Origin: Salibacterium aidingense DSM 18341
GTDB taxonomy: Bacteria; Bacillota; Bacilli; Bacillales; Marinococcaceae
Length of the DNA stretch: 64,000 nt
NCBI RefSeq assembly: GCF_000429685.1
Contig: NZ_AUCI01000006.1
Coordinates: forward strand, 221,349 to 285,348
Reading direction: 5' to 3'
A model generated the notes under the pieces. It did not search any database. It worked only from the letters and a program-made list of their open reading frames with translations, and was not told where the DNA came from. The position numbers were made by a program, and so were the translations under genes. Below, piece by piece: positions 35,477 to 44,301 of this stretch (within the stretch, counting starts at the first letter, position 1; every line of letters begins with the position of its first letter).

Positions 35477-36571
35477 TCAAGACTTTTGTTTCATACGCAG
35501 TTCTGCAAGCATGGGGAGTACATTATCAAAAATGTGGGTATCCTCCTGATGGATCGAATAGCCGCCATAGTATTTACTGGAAGGCCGCTCTATCCGAAAA
35601 GTTGTCATCCGGTCGTAGAGAGCGTCAGCTAAACGCGTTTCTCCTATTTCCAGGCAATACATGACAAGCAGGGCATAAATGGCGGGAGATTCGTAATCGA
35701 CAAGAGGCTCCCTGCTCTGTAGATCATATATTCCATGAACCAGTTCCCGTTCTCGCATTTCTGTTTGAATAAATTGGAGAAATTCCTGCGACACCACGCC
35801 CATTTCCGCTTGATGAAGGGCTGTTAAGGCCTGATCCACCATATTGACCTGCTCATCATAGAGATAACGCTGATTTTTTATATGATAAGCTTTTGGGTAA
35901 AATCCGTCAGGGGCCGGTGCCTGAAATAACACTTTCATCGTCGCCTCCGCAGGCTCCGAAGCAACCGTCCCGTCTTCCCTGAGATATTGCAGGGCAGCCG
36001 CGTCAATATAAGAGAGAGTGATCGTGTCGCTCACATCATTCTCCTTTCGTTCATAAAAATCTGTGAAAATACCGGCATATATGTTATGACCTTCTAAATA
36101 GGAAAGGATATAACGAGCCGTTTCCTGATACTTTCCCACCTTCCATACGCTTCCGGCCTTCATCAAAATCTCGGCCAGACGCAGATCGTCAATGAAGGCA
36201 TTGGCGGACACTTCGATTTCACCCTGCTCCGACAATTTCCAGTAAACAAACCCATCTTCCGCCAAAAAAGAACGGATAAGAATCTGGTACGATTGTTCAA
36301 ACAGTATTTCATCTTCTCTTTCATATGCGTAAGTCATCCATAACCCCAGGGTTTCCGACAAGGCTTCCCTTCCCTTGACTTCATCCTCATCCTCTACCTC
36401 CCCGTCCTGCAGGTAGGTCGCCAGCATGCCGTTATCATTTGTGAGCCAGCGCCGGATGAAGTCCTCCGTCATTCTATCGGAGGGCCTGTCCGCCAGGAAA
36501 AACCAGTAGAGCAGCGCTCCCCCTGCTGCCAACATGATGGCTGCCAAAACAATGATGTGTTTCACCCCCAT
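35477..36571 (-). CDS. GH8-like six-hairpin glycosidase homologue (YdaJ-like)
   Basis: This 364-residue protein has one N-terminal membrane segment (residues 5-26) and an alpha-helical (alpha/alpha)6-type domain resembling GH8 and YdaJ: DFIRRWLTNDNGMLATYLQD, SYQILIRSFLAEDGFVYWKL, FIDDLRLAEILMKAG, SPAIYALLVMYCLEIGE. Such proteins trim or process an exopolysaccharide outside the cell. B. subtilis YdaJ is a lipoprotein; here no lipobox cysteine is seen. It is the last gene of DUF2334-GT2-mnaA-GH8, spaced only 6 bases from mnaA, so the four probably act on one polymer. Confidence 0.75.
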   Translation of the reverse strand: MGVKHIIVLAAIMLAAGGALLYWFFLADRPSDRMTEDFIRRWLTNDNGMLATYLQDGEVEDEDEVKGREALSETLGLWMTYAYEREDEILFEQSYQILIRSFLAEDGFVYWKLSEQGEIEVSANAFIDDLRLAEILMKAGSVWKVGKYQETARYILSYLEGHNIYAGIFTDFYERKENDVSDTITLSYIDAAALQYLREDGTVASEPAEATMKVLFQAPAPDGFYPKAYHIKNQRYLYDEQVNMVDQALTALHQAEMGVVSQEFLQFIQTEMRERELVHGIYDLQSREPLVDYESPAIYALLVMYCLEIGETRLADALYDRMTTFRIERPSSKYYGGYSIHQEDTHIFDNVLPMLAELRMKQKS

Positions 36572-36577
36572 TTCCTC

Positions 36578-37729
36578 CTACCGATATAAAACCTGTTTTC
36601 TGTCTATACCTGCCGGCTCCATCTGCCCGCCGGCGCTTTGCAGAAAATCTACAATCTGCCGGGAAGCGTTCCCTTCCCCAAACGGATTACGGACAGCCGC
36701 CATCTGCTGATAAGCTTTTTCATCGTTCAACAATGTTTCACCGGCTGTGACAATCGCTTCCTCCGATGTTCCCACCAGCTTCAGGGTGCCGGCTTCCACT
36801 CCTTCCGGCCGCTCGGTTGTGTTTCTCGCTACAAGCACCGGTTTCCCCAGGGCCGGCGCTTCCTCTTGAATTCCGCCGGAATCGGTAATCACCAGATACG
36901 ACTGTTTCATGACATGGACAAATTGCTCATACCCCAGCGGCTCGATGAGATAAATGTTTTTCATATCGACAAATTCTCTCATTACTTTTTGACGGATTAC
37001 CGGGTTTTTATGGACCGGAAATACGACCTGAATATCATCATGCTGCTGTACAATACGCTGCACCGCCCGGTATACCTGCTCCATTTCCTCTAGATTTTCA
37101 CGGCGGTGGGTGGTTAATAGAATCGTTCGTTTCCCGTTTTCAAAAATAGGTTTCAGCTCGTCGTCAAACTCAAATGGGCGCTCGGAAATTTCCAACAGGG
37201 CATCTATCACTGTATTGCCGACGACAGCAATCGAGTCGGGGCGGGCGTTTTCTTTCAGAAGATTTTGTCTATTTTTCTCCGTCGCGGCAAAATGATAGGC
37301 TGCCAGTCGTCCTACCATCTGTCGGTTCAATTCCTCCGGAAACGGAGAATAGAGAGTATTTGTCCGAAGGCCGGCCTCCACATGGCCGACTGGAATCTGC
37401 CGCAAAAAGGAGGCATAGGCCCCGATAAAGGTGGTGGTTGTATCTCCATGAACGAGGACCACGTCTGGTTTTTCTTTTTCCAAGATCGGAGTAATCCCTT
37501 CAAACAAACGAACGGTTAACTCTTCCAGACGCTGGCCTGCTTTCATAATGTTTAGATCATAGTCCGGCACCAGATGGAACAAATCCAGCACCTGATCCAG
37601 CATATCCCTGTGCTGGGCGGTATTCAGCAGAATACTCTCCATATATTCCGACGCTTCGAGGGCACGCGCCACTGGCGCCATCTTGATCCCCTCCGGTCTT
37701 GTTCCGATGATTGTCATTACTTTTGTCAT
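36578..37729 (-). CDS. mnaA: UDP-N-acetylglucosamine 2-epimerase (non-hydrolysing)
   Basis: The enzyme interconverts UDP-GlcNAc and UDP-ManNAc. The 383-residue protein has the fold and catalytic motifs: GTRPEGIKMAPVARAL at the start, HVEAGLRT near residue 112, ITDSGGIQEEAPALGKPVLVARNTTERPEGVEAGT near residue 275. ManNAc feeds wall teichoic acid linkage units and some capsular polymers. Here the gene sits inside an exopolysaccharide operon, so UDP-ManNAc may be a precursor of the polymer. A second housekeeping copy elsewhere is possible. Start 37729 has GGGAGG. Confidence 0.95.
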   Translation of the reverse strand: MTKVMTIIGTRPEGIKMAPVARALEASEYMESILLNTAQHRDMLDQVLDLFHLVPDYDLNIMKAGQRLEELTVRLFEGITPILEKEKPDVVLVHGDTTTTFIGAYASFLRQIPVGHVEAGLRTNTLYSPFPEELNRQMVGRLAAYHFAATEKNRQNLLKENARPDSIAVVGNTVIDALLEISERPFEFDDELKPIFENGKRTILLTTHRRENLEEMEQVYRAVQRIVQQHDDIQVVFPVHKNPVIRQKVMREFVDMKNIYLIEPLGYEQFVHVMKQSYLVITDSGGIQEEAPALGKPVLVARNTTERPEGVEAGTLKLVGTSEEAIVTAGETLLNDEKAYQQMAAVRNPFGEGNASRQIVDFLQSAGGQMEPAGIDRKQVLYR

Positions 37730-37746
37730 AATAATACCTCCCAGGA

Positions 37747-39045
37747 TTAAGATGAAATTTTTGCCTGATTTCCTTTTTTCGCCTGTTTTCTAGCGTCTGC
37801 CTGAAATCGCTGCGTTTTATACCACGTTATTTCCTGCTTCATGAGCATTCGTTTCATTTCTGCAAAAGTTGCATTAACAACAAGCGCGAGCCACAATTGG
37901 GAATACGTAAAATACATGAGCAGGGCGGTTCCGGCATTTCTTATCGTCAGTTGGCCTTTTTCAAGGCTGAGGGCGAGCCACACTTCGACAACAAATAACA
38001 AAAAGCCGGTAACGAGCAGAATATAAGAAACCATCCCAATGGACAACTCCAGATCGATAAACAGGTTCGTTATAAAAATCGCATGAGAAAGTAGAATGCC
38101 GCTGAAAAACAATAGATACGTAAATAAAAAGTAAAAGAGATCAAGACCGATTCGTTTATTCTTCAGCCCGGCAAACCGGAACAAATATTTTCCAATCACA
38201 TACTCATTACCGCGAGCCCAGCGCATCCGCTGTTTCCACCATACTTTCAGATTTTCCGGTTCCTGTTCCCAGGTGATGGCAGCAGGGAAAAAGCGAATAT
38301 AATATCCAAGGTTGTAGACCCGGAAGCTGAGTTCGGTATCTTCGGATAATGCCTTTTCGTCCCAGCCGCCCAGCTCCTCCAGAATCTCCCGGCGGATCGC
38401 AAAATTTGTGCCGGGGATGGTCGTCATCTTAAACCAGAACCACCTTCCTGCCTGGGCCAGCCATTGGAAGGTTAATGTCTCCATATTAATCAAACGGGTG
38501 AGCAGGTTTTTCTCGGCATTAAGGACCCGGAATTTACCCACGATCGCGCCTGCTTTTTTATCGTTGTTCAGTCCCAGCGCCAAGTAATAGATAGCATCAG
38601 GCTCCGGGGTGTTGTCTGCGTCATAGACAGCGATCACTTCTCCGGAGGCGTGGACGAGCCCCTGGTTCAACGCGCCCGATTTTCCTTTGCCTGCATGCGG
38701 CGGGCGGGTATGAACAGCTTTGATGAAAGGATAACGCCCGGCCCAGGCTTCCACGATATCCCCCGTCCTGTCCCCCGAATTATCATTAATCACAATAATT
38801 TCAAGCTTTTCCTTTGGATAACGGAGCACAGCCATCGCTTCCAGCGTCTTTGCTATCACCATTTCTTCATTATGGGCCGGTATTAATATGCTGACGAACG
38901 GCATCTCGCCGGGAGAAGCCTCCCATTCCGCTTTCGTTTTCGGATGACGGAGATAGTGGAGATAGCCTCCCTGCATAAGAAACATGTGATAAAAAAGCAT
39001 AAACCAGATAATAAACAAGGATAAATACAGCACGAAATCAGCCAT
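37747..39045 (-). CDS. Membrane glycosyltransferase, family 2 (YdaM/PgaC-like)
   Basis: This processive-type GT2 of 432 residues has an N-terminal membrane helix, the cytosolic GT-A domain (VSILIPAHNEEMVIAKTLEAM; DXD as VYDADNTPEPDAI; acceptor motif SEDTELSFRVYNLGY; RMRWARGNEYVIGKYL for the Q/RxxRW motif) and four C-terminal helices. Such enzymes polymerise and export an exopolysaccharide. It resembles B. subtilis YdaM. The start overlaps the stop region of the DUF2334 gene. The polymer may contain HexNAc, given mnaA next to it. Confidence 0.87.
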   Translation of the reverse strand: MADFVLYLSLFIIWFMLFYHMFLMQGGYLHYLRHPKTKAEWEASPGEMPFVSILIPAHNEEMVIAKTLEAMAVLRYPKEKLEIIVINDNSGDRTGDIVEAWAGRYPFIKAVHTRPPHAGKGKSGALNQGLVHASGEVIAVYDADNTPEPDAIYYLALGLNNDKKAGAIVGKFRVLNAEKNLLTRLINMETLTFQWLAQAGRWFWFKMTTIPGTNFAIRREILEELGGWDEKALSEDTELSFRVYNLGYYIRFFPAAITWEQEPENLKVWWKQRMRWARGNEYVIGKYLFRFAGLKNKRIGLDLFYFLFTYLLFFSGILLSHAIFITNLFIDLELSIGMVSYILLVTGFLLFVVEVWLALSLEKGQLTIRNAGTALLMYFTYSQLWLALVVNATFAEMKRMLMKQEITWYKTQRFQADARKQAKKGNQAKISS

Positions 39046-39046
39046 T

Positions 39047-40771
39047 CTACTTCTCCCCCCTCATCCGTTTTCGGCTGGAACGCTGGACGGTCATGTAAGC
39101 TCCAAATAAAACCACCCCTGACATCCCTATTCCAGCGATGCCCCACATGGATTTTTCCGCTGCCACTTTGATATGATAGACGGGAAAATCCATCGATGTC
39201 ATCATTAATCCACGTTGATTGATGTCGGTTTCTATCGTCCCGTCCCCGCTCGTAATTTCAACATTTTCTGCAGTTGTGACATTTTTCATTTCCTTTAAAT
39301 CAATCCATTGAACATCCGGAATCTGCTCCATTCCTTCTATTAAATCTTCGAATCTCTCAACGCCCAGATAAGGGTGATAGAATCCTCCTGTCATTCCTCC
39401 ATCAGTTATTTGATACTGGTCTGCCTGTTTCATCATACGTTCGACAGCTTTGTCATCCTCCGGCTTAACATAGCCAAGGGTTTCCGGCAGCAGCTGCATG
39501 CCGTGCAAAAAGCTGGGTTTTGAAGGAATGGGTGTCGTTTCCATTGTCCGCCAGTCTTTATCATGAAGCTGCAGCTGCCCTACGTACGTGGAAAAATACT
39601 CAGATACGACCTCATAGCCGTTTTGGGACATCGTATAATGCGGGGCTTCAAAAGCAAGCGGGTATAGACCGAAATTGGCCAGTTCCTGAATACCCCGCGT
39701 TACCCGTTTCTCGATATAGTCCCTTTCAAACGCTTTATTTTCCTCGGTGAATTCCTCAAACGCTTCCCTGCTTTCGAAATCTTCCAATCTCCGTAGATCC
39801 GCTTCTTCTTCCTGGCCCTGATAAATCGGCCTATCATTCTCTACGTCCCAGAATTCAAATCCCTCCCCGGTTTCGCTGTCCCGGTATTGGTGGGTATAAC
39901 CGTGCAGTATAACGCTGCCTCCGTTTTTCTGCATGTAACGAAGAGCTTTCAGTACCTCAGGAGCATCATTAAAATGCATTTCCTCGCCTGTTTCCGGATC
40001 CGTATAAACCGGAATAACCGCCATCATATAGGGAATCTCTTTTTCTTTCAGTATCTCTGCCACCGCCATCAGCTGTTCCGGATCAGCCAGCGGGTGAATA
40101 TCTTCCAGCCGGATATATGCCGGGTTCCCGGCAGGAGTGTCTATGTCAAAAACGTCATACAGCACCTGGCTGAAATACATGGAAAAAGGCGGTACCAGCG
40201 AATCAGAGTCATAGTAATAGTGATTTTCTCTTTTTACCATTATGGGATAAGTCCCTGTTTTATTTTCTCCCTGCACAAGGACCTCCGTTTCTTCGTCTAT
40301 TTCAATCCCATCCACTTCCTCCGGCTCAATCGTCATCGCTTTATCGGGCTGCCCCGGCATGGACAATGCCGTAATCGTCTGACAGTGTGCCGACTTTACA
40401 AAATCAAACCCGTTTCCCAATTGTTCTACGTTTTTCCCCAGGGCCATCACTGGTCCGGAAAAAGTGTCCATCACCTCCCTTACGTTGGAGGAAAGAGTAT
40501 CCTGCACTTTCCCGTAATAAAAAAGATGTGTCACTCCCTCTATGTCTTCCACTGTCACCGTTTCTGCGTCCTTAAAAGTGATAGAATCTGTAAAAGCGCC
40601 AATAGCCATATCCAACAGCCGTTGATCTGCATCTACCGTCTTGTCTTTAGAAGAATACAGAACCAATACAGAAGCCTCGTCTTCTTCTGCTGATACCCTG
40701 CTTTCCGCGTAAGGAAGCAGACTTCCGGCCAACAGCAGAAAAACAATGAATGTCTTAAGCAGTATTTTCAA
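39047..40771 (-). CDS. DUF2334 exported polysaccharide-modifying protein (YdaL-like)
   Basis: This 574-residue protein has a signal peptide (residues 1-27), a DUF2334 carbohydrate-esterase-like domain (about 210-470: PAYIRLEDIHPLADPEQL, ILHGYTHQYRDSETGEGFEFW, FEAPHYTMSQNGYEVVSEYF) and a C-terminal membrane helix with a basic tail. The domain is related to NodB-type deacetylases and has Asp/His residues that may bind metal. YdaL of B. subtilis has the same layout and acts with YdaM and YdaN in making an extracellular polysaccharide. It is first in the operon, behind repeated TAAAGAAC sites. No GGDEF gene is in the cluster. Confidence 0.83.
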   Translation of the reverse strand: MKILLKTFIVFLLLAGSLLPYAESRVSAEEDEASVLVLYSSKDKTVDADQRLLDMAIGAFTDSITFKDAETVTVEDIEGVTHLFYYGKVQDTLSSNVREVMDTFSGPVMALGKNVEQLGNGFDFVKSAHCQTITALSMPGQPDKAMTIEPEEVDGIEIDEETEVLVQGENKTGTYPIMVKRENHYYYDSDSLVPPFSMYFSQVLYDVFDIDTPAGNPAYIRLEDIHPLADPEQLMAVAEILKEKEIPYMMAVIPVYTDPETGEEMHFNDAPEVLKALRYMQKNGGSVILHGYTHQYRDSETGEGFEFWDVENDRPIYQGQEEEADLRRLEDFESREAFEEFTEENKAFERDYIEKRVTRGIQELANFGLYPLAFEAPHYTMSQNGYEVVSEYFSTYVGQLQLHDKDWRTMETTPIPSKPSFLHGMQLLPETLGYVKPEDDKAVERMMKQADQYQITDGGMTGGFYHPYLGVERFEDLIEGMEQIPDVQWIDLKEMKNVTTAENVEITSGDGTIETDINQRGLMMTSMDFPVYHIKVAAEKSMWGIAGIGMSGVVLFGAYMTVQRSSRKRMRGEK

Positions 40772-40792
40772 TGGTGTTCCTCTCCTCTTATT

Positions 40793-40963
40793 GTTCTTAA
40801 TAAAGAACGTATCATTATTTTATAAAGAACACAAAGGCTGCAAATCCTCTTCACCTGTTTTTATTCGTTATAAAGAACGGAGTTTCATCGATTTTCTTTA
40901 TTTATCTTCTGATTCTGTTTTATATGTGGTTAAATGCCACTGTTTATGTTCTTAATAAAGAAT
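40793..40963. promoter_or_regulatory. Repeated TAAAGAAC operator-like sites upstream of the exopolysaccharide operon
   Basis: Palindromes GTTCTTAATAAAGAAC (40793-40808) and GTTCTTAATAAAGAAT (40948-40963) flank two half sites ATAAAGAAC (40822-40830 and 40870-40878). The first two TAAAGAA cores are exactly 22 bp apart. All lie within 200 bases of the DUF2334 start. The remainder of the 40772-41377 gap shows no gene. Confidence 0.6.
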
Positions 40964-41292
40964 GAAAAGCAAATAATTGTCCTGATTGGCTGGAAACTAA
41001 TTATTTTGTTCCATAGAAGGAAAAAGCATTCGAGAGCTGTGAAGATATAAGGATTGCAGAAAAAGGAGACAATACAGAGGCAGGGATAGAGCAGGAGGAA
41101 ATCAAGATACCTAGACCTATTTTTAAATAAACCATTGCATATGACGTAACGTAACATGCTTTAATGAAAAGAAAGGAGGGGCAGGAATGAAGGAACCATT
41201 CAGCTTCGCAGCCTCCCATTTTTTTGATAAACTCCGCCAATCTCATTCTTAGGAGCATGGCCTGGGCGTACCATCATCCATGTTAGTTACAG

Positions 41293-41332
41293 AAAAGCCT
41301 CCCTCCCGTGCGGGCACGAAAGAGAGGCTTTT
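41293..41332 (-). terminator. Terminator of the acyltransferase gene
   Basis: Long arms AAAAGCCTC...CGTGC and GCACG...GAGGCTTTT; on the minus strand the 3' arm ends GGCTTTTCTG. It lies about 50 bases after the acyltransferase stop. Confidence 0.8.
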
Positions 41333-41377
41333 ACCTATCGCCGCTGAAGCTAGATCCATCGCTATATTAATACTTCC

Positions 41378-42508
41378 TCATGGCTGAGCCTGCTGTCCTG
41401 TAGGGAGCTCCGATTTCTTTCCTGATGTTCCGTAACGAATGGGTTTCTCAATGAATCGCCAGGAAAGGGACGCAATCAAAAGAATTACAGTTATTTGTAT
41501 CGTAATACGAGGGATGGAATACCACCCTTCCGCCGCAGCGGCAGGGAAGGTCAACACGAGAACGGGGTAATGCCATATATAAATGCCATATGAACGAACT
41601 CCCAACCAACGCAGCAGACTGCATCCCATAATGCGAGAGATCCAAGTTGACGGGTGAACCGCTGCGGCGATTACAGCTGCCGCTGCAATACACTGGAGGA
41701 CCATCCCGCCGCGGTAAAGAAATGCTTCATACTGATTCGTCTGGCCCATCATCCAGCATAAGCTGACAAGGCCCGTTGTTCCCATTATATTCAGTGTCAG
41801 GCGCAGACGTTTGTTATCGGCCATATTTTCCGTAACCATTTGGCTGGGCAGATATAAGGCGAGGGCTGCACCTATCAAAAGGGCGAACGCACGGGTATCG
41901 GTCCCAAAATACACTCTGCTTGTATCCATCAGCCCTGGTTGATAAATTACTGCCATTTCAAGTGCTGAAACGAAGGCACCAACGAGGATAAGCAAGAATA
42001 GGAACTTACGTTTTGGAATGAAACGGAGCCCCAATAACAGGAAAAATGGCCAAACAAGATAGAATTGCTCCTCCACCGCGAGGGACCAGAGATGTAATAG
42101 CGGCGATGGCTGGCCAAAATGGGAGAAATAACCGACATCATTAAAAATGAACCACCAATTGGTAACATAAAATAATGAAGCCAGCCAATCGTCCCAAAAA
42201 TCAGTTAATTGGGAGGCATGAAACAGGGTCATCCATACGGCCAGCACGATCAATAAAAGAAGCACTCCCGGCAGCAGGCGCCTGGCACGCCGAATCCAAA
42301 AATGACGCAAATTAATCTGTCCTGTATGCTTCCATTCCCTCATCAATAAATCTGTAATGAGATAGCCGGATAAAACAAAAAACACCCCTACCCCTAAAAA
42401 CCCGCCGGACGCCCATTCCAAATCGAGATGGTAGGCGATCACTGCAACTACTGCAAACGCCCTGATTCCATCCAAGCCTGGCATATATCTGCTTTTCTTT
42501 GTCTGCAT
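41378..42508 (-). CDS. Integral-membrane acyltransferase (AT3; OatA-like membrane half)
   Basis: This 376-residue protein has about ten membrane helices and the acyltransferase-3 motifs: MPGLDGIRAFAVVAVIAYH (catalytic-type His), GFLGVGVFFVLSGYLIT, and LWSLAVEEQFYLVWPFFL. OatA-type wall O-acetyltransferases join this domain to an extracellular SGNH domain. Here the SGNH part is a separate lipoprotein gene ending one base before this start, so the two likely work as a split OatA. The first residues MQTKKSRYMPGLDG are as in OatA. A terminator follows. Confidence 0.85.
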   Translation of the reverse strand: MQTKKSRYMPGLDGIRAFAVVAVIAYHLDLEWASGGFLGVGVFFVLSGYLITDLLMREWKHTGQINLRHFWIRRARRLLPGVLLLLIVLAVWMTLFHASQLTDFWDDWLASLFYVTNWWFIFNDVGYFSHFGQPSPLLHLWSLAVEEQFYLVWPFFLLLGLRFIPKRKFLFLLILVGAFVSALEMAVIYQPGLMDTSRVYFGTDTRAFALLIGAALALYLPSQMVTENMADNKRLRLTLNIMGTTGLVSLCWMMGQTNQYEAFLYRGGMVLQCIAAAAVIAAAVHPSTWISRIMGCSLLRWLGVRSYGIYIWHYPVLVLTFPAAAAEGWYSIPRITIQITVILLIASLSWRFIEKPIRYGTSGKKSELPTGQQAQP

Positions 42509-43159
42509 CTAGGCGTCCTCTTCATCGATGGTCGAATGTTTTTTTATATAGTCCAGCAAAAGGGGATAAAAATCGGCCTTGAGATGGATGCCATCGTCTG
42601 CATGCAGGTTCTGATGATTGTTAAACAGGGGAGAAAGATCGATGTAATCAACCTTTTCAGCTGCCGTCATGTCTTTAAGCGCTTCATTATAATCAGGAAT
42701 ATTTTTATAACGTGGTTCTTTCTTTATGGCTCCTTCGGTCACCGGGGTAACCGATAAGACGTGTATCTTCACATTTGGCAATTCTTCTTTTAGTTTCTTG
42801 ATTAATTCCGTGTAATGCGTCATGGAATGTTCCGTGGGGTTGTCCACCGGCATCAATATGTCATCGGAACCCAGCATAATAAATATATCCTGTGGTTTTT
42901 TATCGACGATTTGATCCACCTCTTCGATGGCGAATTGAGCCGTAGCCCCCGCATTACTGATAACACGGGAATCATCCAATACCTCTGCTAAACCATCTAA
43001 CACAGAATCTCCTAAAAATATACTATTACTGTAAGTGGATTCAAACTGTTCCTCCTCTTCGACAGAACCTGTTTGTTCTTCGTCCTGTTTATTGCCACAG
43101 GCTGCAGCCGATATGGCAAGGATTCCAATAAGCACAGGGAGAAATATTTTTTTTGTCAT
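42509..43159 (-). CDS. SGNH-fold lipoprotein (OatA C-terminal-like esterase/acetyltransferase)
   Basis: This 216-residue protein begins MTKKIFLPVLIGILAISAAAC, a lipoprotein signal. The SGNH blocks are visible: catalytic Ser in FLGDSVLDGL, the Gly block in SNAGATAQF, the oxyanion Asn block changed to MLGSDDILM, and Asp-His in DDGIHLKADFY. It resembles the extracellular half of OatA and may move acetyl groups to wall glycan or another polymer. ATG 43159 is spaced 8 bases from AGGAGG. It is directly upstream of the AT3 gene and is preceded by a four-unit 11-bp array. Confidence 0.85.
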   Translation of the reverse strand: MTKKIFLPVLIGILAISAAACGNKQDEEQTGSVEEEEQFESTYSNSIFLGDSVLDGLAEVLDDSRVISNAGATAQFAIEEVDQIVDKKPQDIFIMLGSDDILMPVDNPTEHSMTHYTELIKKLKEELPNVKIHVLSVTPVTEGAIKKEPRYKNIPDYNEALKDMTAAEKVDYIDLSPLFNNHQNLHADDGIHLKADFYPLLLDYIKKHSTIDEEDA

Positions 43160-43244
43160 ATCCATTACCTCCTCGATTTTAATTAATGCCCTGTGAGTAA
43201 ACGGCAGGGCATCCTTGTACAGTAAAAAGAATAATAGAGCAGGA

Positions 43245-43284
43245 TAAAGATCAAATAAAGATGCTGTCGATATCAAATAAAGAA
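43245..43284 (-). promoter_or_regulatory. Four-unit 11-bp array upstream of the SGNH-AT3 operon
   Basis: Plus-strand units TAAAGAT (43245), TAAAGAT (43256), TCGATAT (43267) and TAAAGAA (43278) are spaced exactly 11 bp. The nearest is 86 bases from the start codon. Equivalent arrays precede the response regulator and the amidase. Confidence 0.65.
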
Positions 43285-43305
43285 TGATAATGCAAAAAAG
43301 GACGT

Positions 43306-43341
43306 CACCAAAAACGAGGTGGGCAAGAACAGTCCTCCCCG
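43306..43341 (-). terminator. Terminator of the NodB deacetylase gene
   Basis: On the minus strand ACGGGGAGG pairs imperfectly with CCACCTCGT and is followed by TTTTGG. It lies about 16 bases after the stop. Confidence 0.55.
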
Positions 43342-43356
43342 TTTGCCTCTTTATTT

Positions 43357-44172
43357 TTAATCATGAAACTCCTGCTCCGTTGTGGATATTCGATGGCAAC
43401 GTTGATAACAGTTGAAGTTATATGGCTGTGTATTTTCTTCAATTTTTTTTGTTTGAAACCCATGTTCTGATAGATAAGTTAATAGAGCAGGCAAATGGTC
43501 AGCTGTATTTTGTTTATCATGAATAAGAATAACTGGTATCACTTCTTCATTAACCAGCTTTTCTATTTGGCTGATCACCTTATCTACATATTGGTCATTG
43601 GATAAAGACCAATCACTACTGTCAATATTCCAATCCCACAATTTAAATCCTTTGCTATCTAAAACCTCTCGATAGGATTTAGTTAAATACGGAACACTAC
43701 CATAAGGGGTGCGGATCAAATACGATTGGATTCCTGTAATACGTTGAAGTGTCTCCTGAGCCGTGGTCATTTCTTCCAGGGCAGATTGTTCAGATTTATA
43801 AAAATGGGAAATGTTGTGGGTCACACCATGTAAACCGACAGCATGGCCTTCCTCTACGATTTCGTCCACCACTTCTGGTCGTTCCCTCATAGAAGGTTCC
43901 AGCATGAAAAAGGTTGCTTTGGCATTATATTGGTGTAAAGTATCTAAAATATCTGTTGTTGCTGAAGTAGGACCGTCATCAAAAGTTAAGTAGACAGTCT
44001 TTTTTTTTATATTTTTTTCCGGTGACCTATCAGATTCTGTTCTTTGTGAATCGGATGAATCTTTATATTCCGGACATATCTCAGGTGATTCGTTATCAGG
44101 TGCTGTCTCCGTACTGCAGGCATAAAAAATAACTAAACAGGCAAGGAGGATAAATAGTTTAAGCTTTTTCAT
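43357..44172 (-). CDS. NodB-domain polysaccharide/peptidoglycan deacetylase lipoprotein
   Basis: This 271-residue protein has a lipoprotein signal (MKKLKLFILLACLVIFYAC), a short polar linker, and a carbohydrate esterase 4 domain. All five CE4 motifs are seen: YLTFDDGPTS (Asp pair), LHGVTHNIS (HxxxH), RTPYGS, DWNIDSSDWS and ILIHDK. Such enzymes remove N-acetyl groups from GlcNAc or MurNAc in peptidoglycan or from chitin-like polymers. The C-terminus of about 30 residues is unusual. It lies between the SGNH pair and an amidase, and it may help lysozyme resistance. Confidence 0.9.
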   Translation of the reverse strand: MKKLKLFILLACLVIFYACSTETAPDNESPEICPEYKDSSDSQRTESDRSPEKNIKKKTVYLTFDDGPTSATTDILDTLHQYNAKATFFMLEPSMRERPEVVDEIVEEGHAVGLHGVTHNISHFYKSEQSALEEMTTAQETLQRITGIQSYLIRTPYGSVPYLTKSYREVLDSKGFKLWDWNIDSSDWSLSNDQYVDKVISQIEKLVNEEVIPVILIHDKQNTADHLPALLTYLSEHGFQTKKIEENTQPYNFNCYQRCHRISTTEQEFHD

Positions 44173-44301
44173 GGAACGACCTCATTCTATTTCGTTTTCA
44201 TGCTGGTTGGCAGATTAATAGGATGGGATGAAAATGAATCTGGATTTAAGGTGAAGTCAGAAAAGACATTCCAATTTAGGACATAGGCTTCGGACAGACA
44301 T

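Noticed and set aside
41001..41258. Minus-strand frame of 85 codons between the acyltransferase and exopolysaccharide units
   Set aside because: Hydrophobic but no ribosome binding site and no family resemblance; a second overlapping frame exists, which suggests chance.
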